Positions 1-8,375 of a stretch of 64,000 bases of DNA are shown here, piece after piece (within the stretch, counting starts at the first letter, position 1; each line of letters starts with the position of its first letter). The translations under genes were made by a program, and so were the position numbers. Location of the stretch: assembly GCF_009931615.1 (NCBI RefSeq), contig NZ_CP046620.1, positions 496,001-560,000 of the forward strand. Direction: 5' to 3'. Under the pieces are notes generated by a model, which made no database searches, was not told the origin of the DNA, and was given only the letters and a program-made list of their open reading frames with translations. This DNA comes from Algicella marina (GTDB lineage Bacteria > Pseudomonadota > Alphaproteobacteria > Rhodobacterales > Rhodobacteraceae).

Positions 1-883
1 TGCACGTGCCGGGCACGGTGCCGTCATGGCGACGCGCCAGACGCTGGACATCATGGCGATACGGTATGGTGAAGGGTTTGCGGGCTCGGTTCAGGCGGCG
101 GACGGGGTCACGGATGTGGGCGGCGTAGGCGTGTCTTTCCATCCGGCGGGGCATGTCCTCGGCTCGGCACAGATATGCGTGGAACACCGTGGGCTGCGCA
201 TTGTCGCGGCTGGTGACTACAAGCGAGGAGTCGATCCAACTGCCGCGACATTCGAGCCTGTGGCCTGCGATGTGTTCATTACCGAAGCGACCTTCGGCTT
301 GCCGGTGTTTCATCATCCTGATCCGCTCGCGGAAATAGACAAGCTCCTGAAATCGCTGGAGCAGTTTCCGGAACGGACGCATCTGGTCGGCGTCTATGCC
401 CTCGGCAAGGCGCAGCGGGTCCTGCGACTGATCCGCGATGCGGGCTATGCGGAGCCGATCTACATGCATGGCTCGCTGGCGCGGTTATGCACTTATTATG
501 AGAGTGAGGGGGTGGCACTTGGACCGTTGGAGCCGGCGACGGTGGACAGGGCCGAGAAGGCGAAATTTGCGGGCAAGATCGTGCTCGGTCCGCCGTCGGC
601 GTTTGCCGCAAAATGGGCGCAGCGTTTCCCGGACCCACTCATCGCGTTTGCCAGTGGCTGGATGCGGATTCGGGCGCGGACGCGACAGCGGGGAGTTGAG
701 TTGCCACTGGTGATTTCCGACCACGCGGATTGGCCGGAACTGACGGCCACGCTGCGGGAACTGGCGCCCTCGGAAGTCTGGGTAACGCACGGGCGGGAAG
801 AGGCACTCGTGCGGTGGTGCGCGCTACAGGGAATGCCGGCGCGTCCCCTGCATCTGGTTGGGTATGAAGATGAAGCGGAATAG
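1..883 (+). CDS. ligase-associated DNA exonuclease (3' part; start lies before the window)
   Basis: Metallo-beta-lactamase-fold nuclease of the type encoded beside bacterial Lhr helicases and ATP-dependent ligases, presumed to act in DNA repair. The frame is already open at base 2 and reads ARAGHGAV before the first ATG at 26, which matches the internal DHxRxGHG region of this family, so the ATG at 26 is internal and about 40 N-terminal residues are missing. Visible parts include the beta-lactamase-like stretch SFHPAGHVLGSAQI, AAGDYKRGVDP and the late SDHADWPEL and VWVTHGREEA motifs that would supply metal ligands. The ligase gene follows after about 70 bases, the usual arrangement. The family call is from recognition of these motifs. 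Confidence 0.85.
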   Translation, partial: ARAGHGAVMATRQTLDIMAIRYGEGFAGSVQAADGVTDVGGVGVSFHPAGHVLGSAQICVEHRGLRIVAAGDYKRGVDPTAATFEPVACDVFITEATFGLPVFHHPDPLAEIDKLLKSLEQFPERTHLVGVYALGKAQRVLRLIRDAGYAEPIYMHGSLARLCTYYESEGVALGPLEPATVDRAEKAKFAGKIVLGPPSAFAAKWAQRFPDPLIAFASGWMRIRARTRQRGVELPLVISDHADWPELTATLRELAPSEVWVTHGREEALVRWCALQGMPARPLHLVGYEDEAE

Positions 884-955
884 AGCGTTTTCAGACATGT
901 GGCTGCGGCTGCACGCTTTGCCGTTCGGTGCCTGCCATCGAAGAGGACCGAACGT

Positions 956-2527
956 ATGAAGGCGTTCGCCGCACTTCTGGAACGGTTGGTGCTGACGCCG
1001 TCCCGCAATGGCAAACTGCGATTACTCGAAGACTATTTTCGGGCCGTGCCGGACCCGGACAGGGGCTGGGCTCTGGCTGCAATCACACGCGATCTGGATT
1101 TCCGCGCCGTGAAGCCCGGGGTGCTTCGGACGCTCATGGCGGAGAGGATTGACGAGGAGTTGTTCCGCCTTTCCTACGACTTTGTGGGAGACTTGGCTGA
1201 GACCATTGCATTGTTGTGGGAAGGTGATGGTGTTGAGGCGCCGACTTTGGCGGAAGTGGTTGATATGCTTGCAAAAGCCGGGAGAGCCGAGGCGCCGGCT
1301 CTGGTAGCCGACCTTCTGGACCGGATGGGGGCTTCGGAGCGTTTTGCGCTGCTGAAGCTGGCGACGGGCGGGTTGCGGGTTGGTGTTTCGGCGCGATTGG
1401 CGAAACAGGCGCTGGCCGGCTTCGGCGACGTCGACGTGACTGAGATCGAGGAGTTGTGGCACGGGCTGGAAGCGCCCTATTGCGATCTTTTCGCCTGGTT
1501 GGACGGACGAAGCGAAAAGCCGGTGCAGGCGGCGCTTTGCCCGTTTCGGCCAGTGATGCTGGCGACCGCGCTGGACGAGGCGGCGCTGGAGGGGCTCGAC
1601 CCAGTTGAATTTGCGGCGGAGTGGAAATGGGACGGCATCCGCGTGCAGGCGGTGGCCGAGGGCGGCGAGCGGCGTATCTATTCGCGGACCGGGGACGACA
1701 TTTCGGGGGCGTTTCCGGATGTGTTGGCGCATATGGATTTCGAGGGAGCGCTGGACGGGGAGTTGTTGGTGGTGCGCGACGGTGCCGTCGCCCCGTTCGG
1801 AGATTTGCAGCAGCGGCTGAACCGCAAGACTGTATCCCGGAAGATGATGACCGATTTTCCGGCCTTCATTAGGGCATACGACTTACTGCAGGCTGGAGAC
1901 AAGAACCTGCGGCCGTTGACTTTCGCGGAGCGGCGGCGGCGATTGGAAGGGTTTGTCTCAGGGCTGAACGACAGCCGGTTCGATCTGTCGGAACTGATTG
2001 AGTTTAATGATTTCAGTACGTTGTCTGCCCTGCGCGCCGCGCCGCCGGACCCGGTGATCGAGGGGCTGATGCTGAAGCGGTGGGACAGTGTCTACGTGCC
2101 TGGCCGGCCGAAGGGGCCATGGTTCAAGTGGAAGAAGGATCCGCATGTCATCGACGCAGTGCTGATGTATGCGCAGCGGGGGCATGGGAAACGGTCCGGG
2201 TTTTATTCGGACTACACTTTCGGCGTTTGGGATGGCGATGTCCTGGTGCCTGTGGGCAAGGCCTACTTCGGTTTCACGGATCAGGAACTCAAGGAGATCG
2301 ACAAGTTCGTGCGCGACAATACGGTAGAGCGTTTCGGTCCGGTACGCTCCGTCCGGGCGGGGCAGGATTTCGGTCTGGTGCTGGAGATCGCCTTCGAAGG
2401 GCTGAATCGCTCTGCCCGCCACAAGTCCGGCGTCGCGATGCGGTTCCCGCGCATCAGCAGGCTGCGTTGGGACAAGCCCGCCGGCGAAGCCGACCGGCTG
2501 GAGACGCTGACGGCAATGCTGCCGTGA
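956..2527 (+). CDS. ATP-dependent DNA ligase (Lhr/exonuclease-associated type)
   Basis: Seals DNA nicks through a ligase-adenylate intermediate. The 523-residue protein has an N-terminal DNA-binding domain, then the adenylation domain with motif I EWKWDGIR, whose Lys224 should be the AMP-accepting lysine, motif IV-like EGLMLKRW, and motif V WFKWKK near residue 395, followed by an OB-fold. The start at 956 is chosen because AGAGGA lies about 9 bases upstream and the family begins MKxFAxLLxxL; a GTG at 899 in the same frame would add 19 residues with no homology signal. It lies directly downstream of the exonuclease gene and is probably cotranscribed. Such ligases are non-essential companions of LigA in bacteria (family knowledge). 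Confidence 0.92.
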   Translation: MKAFAALLERLVLTPSRNGKLRLLEDYFRAVPDPDRGWALAAITRDLDFRAVKPGVLRTLMAERIDEELFRLSYDFVGDLAETIALLWEGDGVEAPTLAEVVDMLAKAGRAEAPALVADLLDRMGASERFALLKLATGGLRVGVSARLAKQALAGFGDVDVTEIEELWHGLEAPYCDLFAWLDGRSEKPVQAALCPFRPVMLATALDEAALEGLDPVEFAAEWKWDGIRVQAVAEGGERRIYSRTGDDISGAFPDVLAHMDFEGALDGELLVVRDGAVAPFGDLQQRLNRKTVSRKMMTDFPAFIRAYDLLQAGDKNLRPLTFAERRRRLEGFVSGLNDSRFDLSELIEFNDFSTLSALRAAPPDPVIEGLMLKRWDSVYVPGRPKGPWFKWKKDPHVIDAVLMYAQRGHGKRSGFYSDYTFGVWDGDVLVPVGKAYFGFTDQELKEIDKFVRDNTVERFGPVRSVRAGQDFGLVLEIAFEGLNRSARHKSGVAMRFPRISRLRWDKPAGEADRLETLTAMLP

Positions 2528-2532
2528 AACCC

Positions 2533-2576
2533 GATATGGATTTGGTATGGTTTCGGTATGGGTCTGGTATGGCTGA
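2533..2576 (+). repeat. 11-bp tandem repeat, four units of GGTATGG plus 4-base spacer
   Basis: Four consecutive 11-base units: GATATGGATTT, GGTATGGTTTC, GGTATGGGTCT, GGTATGGCTGA. The period is exactly one unit of 7+4 bases, close to one helical turn. A second copy in the opposite orientation with the same terminal unit GGTATGGCTG lies inside the glgB reading frame at 47229-47268. It begins only 5 bases after the ligase stop codon. Confidence 0.85.
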
Positions 2577-2620
2577 CGATCACGGTCGGTTGAGAGGCCT
2601 CAGGCTCACCAGAGAACAGG

Positions 2621-2786
2621 GGCCGGGCCTGTGCGCCGCACCCGCCTTCGCCGATTGATGCCTGAGAGCCGCGAAGACTGGCGTCAAGGACGCTTCGCGC
2701 CGCCGAGCCGGTAAATCCCTGACGCCAGTCTTCGCGCCTCTCATTCCGGCATCATCGAAGGCGGCTCCGGCGAACAGGCCCTGCGG
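2621..2786. repeat. long imperfect inverted repeat (arms about 70 bases)
   Basis: The left arm (2621-2690) and the reverse complement of the right arm (2715-2786) align over about 70 bases with a few mismatches and two 3-base gaps. The inner 20 bases (gcgaagactggcgtcaagga) match with one difference, and gggcctgt-cgccg plus ccgccttc recur at the outer ends. The loop is about 24 bases. No T-run follows, so it is not a simple terminator; it looks like a REP/MITE-like repeat element or a decayed one. Confidence 0.75.
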
Positions 2787-2968
2787 ACCCCGTGTCCGGC
2801 GGCAGACCATGCGGCGGCGGGGCGCCGGTAGTGAATAAAACGGCCGAGACCGCTGATACACGGTATTTTGCCGCCGTGGATTTTTGTGTCCCACATGCTT
2901 GACCGGCATCCCGGATTCGCGGTTGAGGGTACAATTCACCTCAGTCACCTGTCCGTGCGTCACCTCCG

Positions 2969-4315
2969 TCACGCGGCCGCGAGTTGTTTGAGGAAGGCAT
3001 CCGACCACCAGCGGACGTCCTTCTCCGTCACCTCGCGCAGAAGGGCCTCGTGACGATCCTGTCGCTCCTCCAGAGGCATCCGGAAGGCGGTGGCGATTGC
3101 CTCTGCCGTCTCATAGGGGTCGTGCGGGTTGATCAGCAGGGCCGCGTCCATCTGTTCGGCGGCCCCGGCGAAGCGGCTGAGGATCAGCACGCCGGGATTG
3201 TTGCGGCGCTGGGCGGCGACATATTCCTTGGCTACCAGGTTCATGCCATCGTTGAGCGGTGTGACGAGGCCGATACGGGCCTGACGGAAGAGGCCGGCCA
3301 GGATTTCGCGCGGCACGGCGCGGTGAATGTAGCGGATGGGTGTCCAGTTCAGGGTTGCGAAACGCCCGTTGATGCGCCCGGCCAGATGTTCGGTTTCCTC
3401 GCGGATGTCCTGATAGGCCTGCACCTCCTCGCGCGTTGGCGGCGCGATCTGCAGGAAGGCGATCTGCTCGTGCAGGTCCTCGTGGGTTTCCAGCAGTTGC
3501 TGAAATGCCCGGAAGCGTTGGGGCAGGCCCTTCGAGTAATCCAGCCGATCGACGCCGATCATCAGATCGGCGCCGGTGAGGGTGCGCACCCGGTCGGATT
3601 TCCGGGCCGCCTTGGCCTCTTCGGCGAAGGCCTTCGCGTCGATGCCGATGGGGAAGGCGGCGGCGTTGAGGCTCTTGCCGCCGAATTCGATGACACCCTC
3701 CATCGCCTCGTCAAGCTCCGTTATGTGGCGGATGCAGTCGCGCAGGTTGAAGACGTCGCGGTTTGCCTGAAAGCCGATCAGCGAGAAATCGGCCAGCCAG
3801 CTGAGAACCTCCTCGGCGTTGGGCAGTGCCTGCAGATCCTGCGGTGACGGGAAGGGGATGTGGAGGAAGAAGCCGATGCGGTTCCGGACGCCGCGCGCCC
3901 GTAATTCGGTGGCAATCGGAAAGAAGTGATAGTCCTGCACCCAGAGGATGTCGTCGGGTTGCAGGATTTCGGCGACCAGCCCGGCGACGCGGGCGTTCAC
4001 GGCACGATAGGTCTCCAGATCGCCATGCTCTATCTGCGAGAGGTCCGCACGCCCGTGGCAGATCGGCCAGAGCACGGAATTGGCATAGCCAAGATAATAG
4101 CCCTCATGCTCCGACTCGGTGAGCGTGAAGGTGGCGCGGTCGAACGAGGCGCCATCATGGGACGTAAGCCGGGTGCACGGGTCTTCGGCAATGCCGTGGT
4201 GGCCGATCCAGAGACCGCCCGAGGAGGCCAGGGCGTCTTCCAGGGCAACGACGAGGCCGCCGGAGGGGGCATCCCCGAGGGGCAGACGATTGGAAAGAAC
4301 GATCAGGCGGGACAT
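2969..4315 (-). CDS. otsA: trehalose-6-phosphate synthase (GT20)
   Basis: Transfers glucose from UDP-glucose to glucose-6-phosphate to form trehalose-6-phosphate in the cytoplasm; the product is dephosphorylated by the adjacent OtsB. The 448-residue protein has the family length and shows SNRLP at residues 8-12, GGL near 19-21, WVQDYHF at about 125-131, GVDRLDYSKGL at about 254-264 and the C-terminal LVTPLNDGMNLVAKEY, all hallmark OtsA motifs lining the sugar-nucleotide pocket. It starts 7 bases after the otsB stop, so the two form a minus-strand otsBA operon. The ribosome binding site is weak (GAAAG), suggesting translational coupling to otsB. Confidence 0.96.
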   Translation of the reverse strand: MSRLIVLSNRLPLGDAPSGGLVVALEDALASSGGLWIGHHGIAEDPCTRLTSHDGASFDRATFTLTESEHEGYYLGYANSVLWPICHGRADLSQIEHGDLETYRAVNARVAGLVAEILQPDDILWVQDYHFFPIATELRARGVRNRIGFFLHIPFPSPQDLQALPNAEEVLSWLADFSLIGFQANRDVFNLRDCIRHITELDEAMEGVIEFGGKSLNAAAFPIGIDAKAFAEEAKAARKSDRVRTLTGADLMIGVDRLDYSKGLPQRFRAFQQLLETHEDLHEQIAFLQIAPPTREEVQAYQDIREETEHLAGRINGRFATLNWTPIRYIHRAVPREILAGLFRQARIGLVTPLNDGMNLVAKEYVAAQRRNNPGVLILSRFAGAAEQMDAALLINPHDPYETAEAIATAFRMPLEERQDRHEALLREVTEKDVRWWSDAFLKQLAAA

Positions 4316-4322
4316 TTGACTT

Positions 4323-5030
4323 TCAACTCAGCGATGCGAGCCATGACAGCATGTCAGACGGGGTTTCCAGATGATAGGGCGCGGCGCTATCACCGCCGCC
4401 GATGCGGATGGCGATGCCTCCTTTTTGGGCAACATGGGCCAGCGCTGGCTCATCCGTGGTGTCGTCACCGGCGAATAGCGGCAGGCGGCCCTGAAAGGGA
4501 GGGCTTTCGAACAGGGTGGCGAGGGCGCGATCCTTGGAGATCCCCTCGGGGTGGATTTCCCAAGCCATTTTTGCGCGTTGCAGTGTGAAGCCGGGGAAGC
4601 GGGCGGCAATAGCGCGGGCCGTTGTTTCGGCTTCGTCGGCGCGGTCAGGTTCCGCCCGGTAATGGAGTACGGCGCCATGAGGCTTTTCCTCCACCCGCAG
4701 GCCGGCGGCAAGGGCGTGGACCTCGGCGATGACGGCGCGGGCGTCGGGCAGACCGGATGTGTCGATGCGACCGGGAGCATCGCTGCGCTCGCCGCCGTGA
4801 CTGCCGATGATCGGCCCCTTGTACTCCGGCAGGTGTCGGCGAAGTGCCGCGACGTCCCGACCGGAGATCAGCGCGGTGGCACCGTCGGTTTCCGCCAGCA
4901 GGTGGTTGAGCAGGGGCGCCAGCGTTTCCGGCACCTCGATGCCATCGGGCGTGGCTGCGATGTCGACCAAAGTGCCATCGAAATCGAGGCAGATGGCGTG
5001 GGTGGCAAGCGAGACGAGAGGCGGGCGCAT
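4323..5030 (-). CDS. otsB: trehalose-6-phosphate phosphatase
   Basis: HAD-superfamily phosphatase that converts trehalose-6-phosphate to the compatible solute trehalose. The 235-residue protein has HAD motif I LDFDGTL (Asp16 nucleophile, Asp18 general acid), the LISGRD motif, and motif III GDDTTDEPAL near the C-terminus. The ATG at 5030 is chosen because ACAGGA lies just upstream at proper distance; longer in-frame starts at 5045 and 5141 lack a ribosome binding site. The protein is short but in the range of bacterial OtsB. It is the upstream gene of otsBA, and the kynureninase gene ends about 90 bases before it on the same strand. Confidence 0.94.
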   Translation of the reverse strand: MRPPLVSLATHAICLDFDGTLVDIAATPDGIEVPETLAPLLNHLLAETDGATALISGRDVAALRRHLPEYKGPIIGSHGGERSDAPGRIDTSGLPDARAVIAEVHALAAGLRVEEKPHGAVLHYRAEPDRADEAETTARAIAARFPGFTLQRAKMAWEIHPEGISKDRALATLFESPPFQGRLPLFAGDDTTDEPALAHVAQKGGIAIRIGGGDSAAPYHLETPSDMLSWLASLS

Positions 5031-5118
5031 GATGTCCTGTTCCATTACGTTTACGTGAACGCCGCGGCTGACGGTTTGGTTGCACCGCGGAACAAATTTT
5101 GCGGATGTTTTCGCAGGC

Positions 5119-6306
5119 TTATGTGACTGCCTGACGAACACTGTAGGCGGGATTGTCCCAGAGACGATTCAGCACGACGTCGCTGAGATGGGCGAGTGCC
5201 GTGTCGATATCCGCTTCGGTATTGTAGAGCGGGGCGAAGCCGAAGCGCATGAGGTCTGGGGCGCGGAAATCACCGATCACGCCGCGGGAAATGAGCGCCT
5301 GCATCATCGCGTAGCCTTCGGGGTGGGCAATGGAGACCTGGGAGCCGCGCCGGGCCGGATCGCGCGGGGACATGAGCTGCAGGCCCAGTGCATCGGCCCC
5401 GGCGATGAAGCGCTCCGACAGGGTGATGGAGCGGGCGCGGATGTCCGACATGGCCACATCGTCGAATATGTCGAGGGCCGTCTCCAGTGCGGCGAGGGCA
5501 ATGACTGGTGGGGTGCCGATCCGCATCCGGGAAATTCCGGGAGCCGGGCGATAGCTGGGTTCGAACTCGAAGGGGGCGGCGTGGCCTAGCCAGCCGGGCA
5601 GGGCTGGTGACACCTGTTCTGCCCGGTCGGGCCGGACGTACAGGAAAGCGGGAGCGCCGGGCCCGCCATTGAGATACTTGTACGTGCAGCCGACGGCGAA
5701 GTCGGCGTTCGTGCCCCGGAGGTCCACCGGCAGGGCGCCGGCGGAATGGGCGAGATCCCAGACCGTGACAGCGCCCAGGTTATGGGCGGCACGGGTGAGG
5801 CGCGCCATATCGTGCAGGCGGCCGGTGCGATAGTCCACCTCCGTCAGCATCAGCACCGCCGTCTGATCGGAGAGTGTGGCCGCGACCTCCTGAGGTGGAA
5901 CGACGCGAAGGGTGTGGCCCTTGTCGAGCGTGCGCAGCAGTCCTTCGGCGATGTAGAGGTCGGAGGGGAAGTTGCCGGAACAGGTGAGCACCTCGCGACG
6001 GTCGGGTGCGGCCTGGAGGGCGGCGTGCAGGGCCTGGTGGAGCCTGATCGACAGAGTGTCGCCGACGGTGACGGTGTCGGGGGCGGCGCCGATCAGGCAG
6101 GCTATGCGGTCTCCGGTGCGACCCGGCTGGGCCATCCAGCCGGCTTCGTTCCAGCCACGGATCAGGCGCTGGCCCCATTCGTCGCGCAGCAACGCTGAGA
6201 CCCGGGCAGTGGCGGCGCGCGGCAAGGGGCCGAGGGAGTTGCCGTCGAGATAGACGATGCCCTCGGGCAGGTCGAAGGCATCGCGGGTTTTCTGAAAATC
6301 GACCAT
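5119..6306 (-). CDS. kynU: kynureninase
   Basis: PLP enzyme of the tryptophan-kynurenine pathway that cleaves kynurenine to anthranilate and alanine. The 395-residue protein has YLDGNSLGPLP at the N-terminus, the phosphate-binding NFPSDLYI near residue 112, WDLAHSAGA with the PLP-contacting Asp near 184, and TYKYLNGGPG with the Schiff-base lysine near 210. The ATG at 6306 gives the usual MVDFQKTR-type N-terminus; a TTG at 6342 would extend it by 12 residues without support. No kynA or kynB is next to it. A methyltransferase gene lies 51 bases upstream on the same strand and otsB about 90 bases downstream. Confidence 0.94.
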   Translation of the reverse strand: MVDFQKTRDAFDLPEGIVYLDGNSLGPLPRAATARVSALLRDEWGQRLIRGWNEAGWMAQPGRTGDRIACLIGAAPDTVTVGDTLSIRLHQALHAALQAAPDRREVLTCSGNFPSDLYIAEGLLRTLDKGHTLRVVPPQEVAATLSDQTAVLMLTEVDYRTGRLHDMARLTRAAHNLGAVTVWDLAHSAGALPVDLRGTNADFAVGCTYKYLNGGPGAPAFLYVRPDRAEQVSPALPGWLGHAAPFEFEPSYRPAPGISRMRIGTPPVIALAALETALDIFDDVAMSDIRARSITLSERFIAGADALGLQLMSPRDPARRGSQVSIAHPEGYAMMQALISRGVIGDFRAPDLMRFGFAPLYNTEADIDTALAHLSDVVLNRLWDNPAYSVRQAVT

Positions 6307-6357
6307 GCCAAGGGTGGTACCCGAGGCGGGGCGGCGCGGCAACTGCGCCGGTAGGCT

Positions 6358-6999
6358 TCAGCGCTTGCGGGCGACGATGAAGACGGCCTTGCCGGGGCCG
6401 GGATGCCAGTTCTGCTCGATGGTGAAACCGGCCTCTTCGAGATCCCGTATCAGCCTCGGCCGGTCGAAAACACTTATGTTCGGCAGAATACGCAGGGCGG
6501 AGAGGACTGGCACCAGAAAGCGGGGCAGCCAGCCCATCTCGGCGATGCAGGCGGTGGACGAGACGAACAGTCCACCGGGTTTCAGCAGGCCATGGACTTT
6601 GCCGAGTACGGCGGCGCGGTCTTCCAGCAGGTGAATGATGGACAGACCGAGGATGGCGTCGTAGCTGCCGCCGGGTTCCGCAAGCTCCTCGATGGTTGCC
6701 GTTTGGAAGGTGACGTTGGATGTTCGTGCATCGGCGGCGCGCTGGCGGGCGATCTCGATCATCCGGGGGGAGAAGTCGATGGCCTGGATATGGCGGACAT
6801 GCGGCGCGTGGATCAGCGCGGTGCTGCCGGTGCCACAGCCGAATTCCAGCAGTTCCATCTCCGGGCGCAGGTAGCTCTGCGTGATCTCCAGCTTGCGCTG
6901 ATAGGAGGCCTCGTCGGCGATGGGCTGGCGGGCGTAGCGGCGGGCCATGATGTTCCAGAAGAAGGGGGAGCGGGGCATTGGCATATCCATTTGGGGCAT
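6358..6999 (-). CDS. class I SAM-dependent methyltransferase
   Basis: A 213-residue protein with a Rossmann-type methyltransferase domain: motif I LLEFGCGTGS near residue 50, the acidic loop AIDFSP near 75, and the post-II DAILGLSIIHLLED segment. The N-terminal FWNIMARRYARQPI with DEASYQRKLEITQSYL is typical of a small family of uncharacterised methyltransferases common in Rhodobacteraceae. The substrate cannot be told from sequence; small-molecule methylation is the likely role. It is divergent from the LysR gene at 7106 and upstream of kynU on the same strand, so the two may be cotranscribed. AGGAGA lies upstream of the start. Confidence 0.8.
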   Translation of the reverse strand: MPQMDMPMPRSPFFWNIMARRYARQPIADEASYQRKLEITQSYLRPEMELLEFGCGTGSTALIHAPHVRHIQAIDFSPRMIEIARQRAADARTSNVTFQTATIEELAEPGGSYDAILGLSIIHLLEDRAAVLGKVHGLLKPGGLFVSSTACIAEMGWLPRFLVPVLSALRILPNISVFDRPRLIRDLEEAGFTIEQNWHPGPGKAVFIVARKR

Positions 7000-7049
7000 T
7001 CCTGATCTCCTGCGTGCAAGCGTGGCTTTTGGCTTGAGGATGCTATAGC

Positions 7050-7065
7050 CATGGAAACATCCATG
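7050..7065. promoter_or_regulatory. inverted repeat in the methyltransferase/LysR divergent promoter region
   Basis: CATGGA-AACA-TCCATG, 6-base perfect arms, lies between the divergent starts at 6999 and 7106. LysR regulators often bind such dyads in front of divergent targets, so it is a candidate operator. The assignment is inference only. Confidence 0.35.
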
Positions 7066-7105
7066 CGGAATTGCCTATTTTTGTAGATATGTTATGCATA
7101 TTTGC

Positions 7106-8008
7106 ATGAATTGGCAGGCACTCGGCTTTGACTGGAACCACGCACGGGCTTTTCTCGCCACGGCTGAGGAAGGCTCGCTTTCGGCCGCTGCGCGGGCGCT
7201 TGGCTCCACCCAGCCGACGCTGGGGCGGCAGGTGGCGGCGCTGGAGGAGGCGCTGGGCGTGGTGCTCTTCGAGCGAGTGGGACGTGGACTGGAACTGACG
7301 CCTTCGGGCGCCGACCTGTTGGCGCATTTTCGCGGCATGGGGGAAGCTGCGGGCCGGGCAGCATTGAGTGCTGCCGGGCGGTCAGAGGCTGTGGAGGGGC
7401 TGGTGGCGATAACCGCCACCAACGACGTCGCCACCTATGTCCTGCCGCCGATCCTGCGGCGGCTGCGGCAGGAGGCGCCGGGGATCACCTATGACGTCAT
7501 CGCCTCGAATGCTGTCAGCGATCTGGCGAGGCGGGAGGCGGATATTTCCATCCGCCACGCCCGACCGGACAACCCGGACCTGATCGCACGGATGGTGGCA
7601 CATACCGAGGCGGGCCTGTTCGCATCCACCGACTACCTTGAAGCCTTCGGACGTCCGCGGAGTAAGGAAGACCTGACAAGTGCCCGCATCATCGGTTTCG
7701 ACCGTGAGGGCCGGATGGTGCGGCACCTTCAGCAGAAACTGGGCTTGCCGGTGACGGAAGCCAGTATCGTGCTGTCCTCGGAGAGCGGGTCGGTGGCGCG
7801 GGAGATGGCTGCGGCTGGTCTGGGTATTGCTGTGCTGACGCGGGCACTGGCGGAGCGGGGCGCGGCATTGGAACCGGTGCTGCCGGGAGATGTGTCATTT
7901 TCCATCCCGGTGTGGCTGGTTACCCACCGCGAGTTGCACACCAGTAGGCGCATTCGGCTGGTTTTCGATGTGCTGGCGGAAGAACTGGCCCGGTATTCGA
8001 AGTGGTAG
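7106..8008 (+). CDS. LysR family transcriptional regulator
   Basis: A 300-residue LysR regulator: N-terminal winged helix-turn-helix (residues about 5-65, with FLATAEEGSLSAAARAL and QPTLGRQVAALEEALG), then a periplasmic-binding-protein-like effector domain (ATNDVATYVLPPILRRL onward). The ATG at 7106 gives the usual MNW...FDWNHARAFL start of this subgroup; an ATG four codons earlier (7094) is possible. It is divergent from the methyltransferase gene, which is a likely target along with itself. The effector is unknown. A hairpin at 8069-8094 probably ends the transcript. Confidence 0.9.
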   Translation: MNWQALGFDWNHARAFLATAEEGSLSAAARALGSTQPTLGRQVAALEEALGVVLFERVGRGLELTPSGADLLAHFRGMGEAAGRAALSAAGRSEAVEGLVAITATNDVATYVLPPILRRLRQEAPGITYDVIASNAVSDLARREADISIRHARPDNPDLIARMVAHTEAGLFASTDYLEAFGRPRSKEDLTSARIIGFDREGRMVRHLQQKLGLPVTEASIVLSSESGSVAREMAAAGLGIAVLTRALAERGAALEPVLPGDVSFSIPVWLVTHRELHTSRRIRLVFDVLAEELARYSKW

Positions 8009-8068
8009 AGGCCGTGGCGCTGCCTGATTGCCGGTTCGGGATGTTGGAATCCCGCCCCTGAAACGCCG

Positions 8069-8094
8069 CAGGCCGGACCCGAAGGCCCGGCCTG
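8069..8094. terminator. hairpin between convergent LysR and EF-hand genes
   Basis: CAGGCCGGACC, loop CGAA, then GGCCCGGCCTG: an 11-base stem with one mismatch. It sits between two convergent genes (8008 and 8133) and could serve both strands. It lacks a clear T-run on either side, so termination is inferred from position and stem strength. Confidence 0.5.
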
Positions 8095-8132
8095 AACGCT
8101 CTCCGGGGGGCGAGAGCATCGTAACCTTGAGA

Positions 8133-8375
8133 TTATTCGGCCGGAAGGATGCCGGCATCCACGGCTGCGCCGTGCTCTTCCTCGGAGACCATGCCATCGG
8201 CATCGGTATCTGCGGCGAGATAGGTTGCCTCTGTTGCATCGGGGAAGGCCGCGACGAATTCTTCTGCGGACAACAGGCCGTCACCGTCGGCGTCCACATC
8301 CGCGAATTCGGCGAAGGCGGCGCCGCCCATTGCCAGCGTGCCTGCGAGAACGGCGATACCAAGTGTGCGTTTCAT
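8133..8375 (-). CDS. small secreted EF-hand calcium-binding protein
   Basis: An 80-residue protein with an N-terminal signal peptide (MKRTLGIAVLAGTLAMGGAA, cleavage near AFA) and two EF-hand loops: DVDADGDGLLSAEE and DTDADGMVSEEE, each with Asp at loop positions 1, 3 and 5 and Glu at 12. It should be exported and bind two calcium ions in the periplasm. A strong ribosome binding site AGGAGG precedes the ATG by 6 bases. It is divergent from the ECF sigma gene at 8634. No partner or enzymatic domain is visible; a calcium buffer or sensor role is inference. Confidence 0.88.
   Translation of the reverse strand: MKRTLGIAVLAGTLAMGGAAFAEFADVDADGDGLLSAEEFVAAFPDATEATYLAADTDADGMVSEEEHGAAVDAGILPAE

Larger units (their letters stand above)
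2528..2968. other. 441-base non-coding stretch between the ligase and otsA genes
   Basis: No convincing gene. An open frame of 142 codons on the minus strand (3008 to 2580) runs through the long inverted repeat and into otsA, has no ribosome binding site and looks like the translation of a repeat. The stretch holds a four-unit 11-bp tandem repeat (2533-2576), an imperfect inverted repeat (2621-2786), and just beyond the otsA stop two near-identical 13-base copies of GTGACNGAGGTGA on the minus strand (around 2938-2971). Confidence 0.7.

Noticed and set aside
2580-3008. 142-codon open frame on the minus strand over the long inverted repeat.
   Set aside because: It overlaps the otsA 3' end, lacks a ribosome binding site and has a composition that follows the repeat; no known domain.
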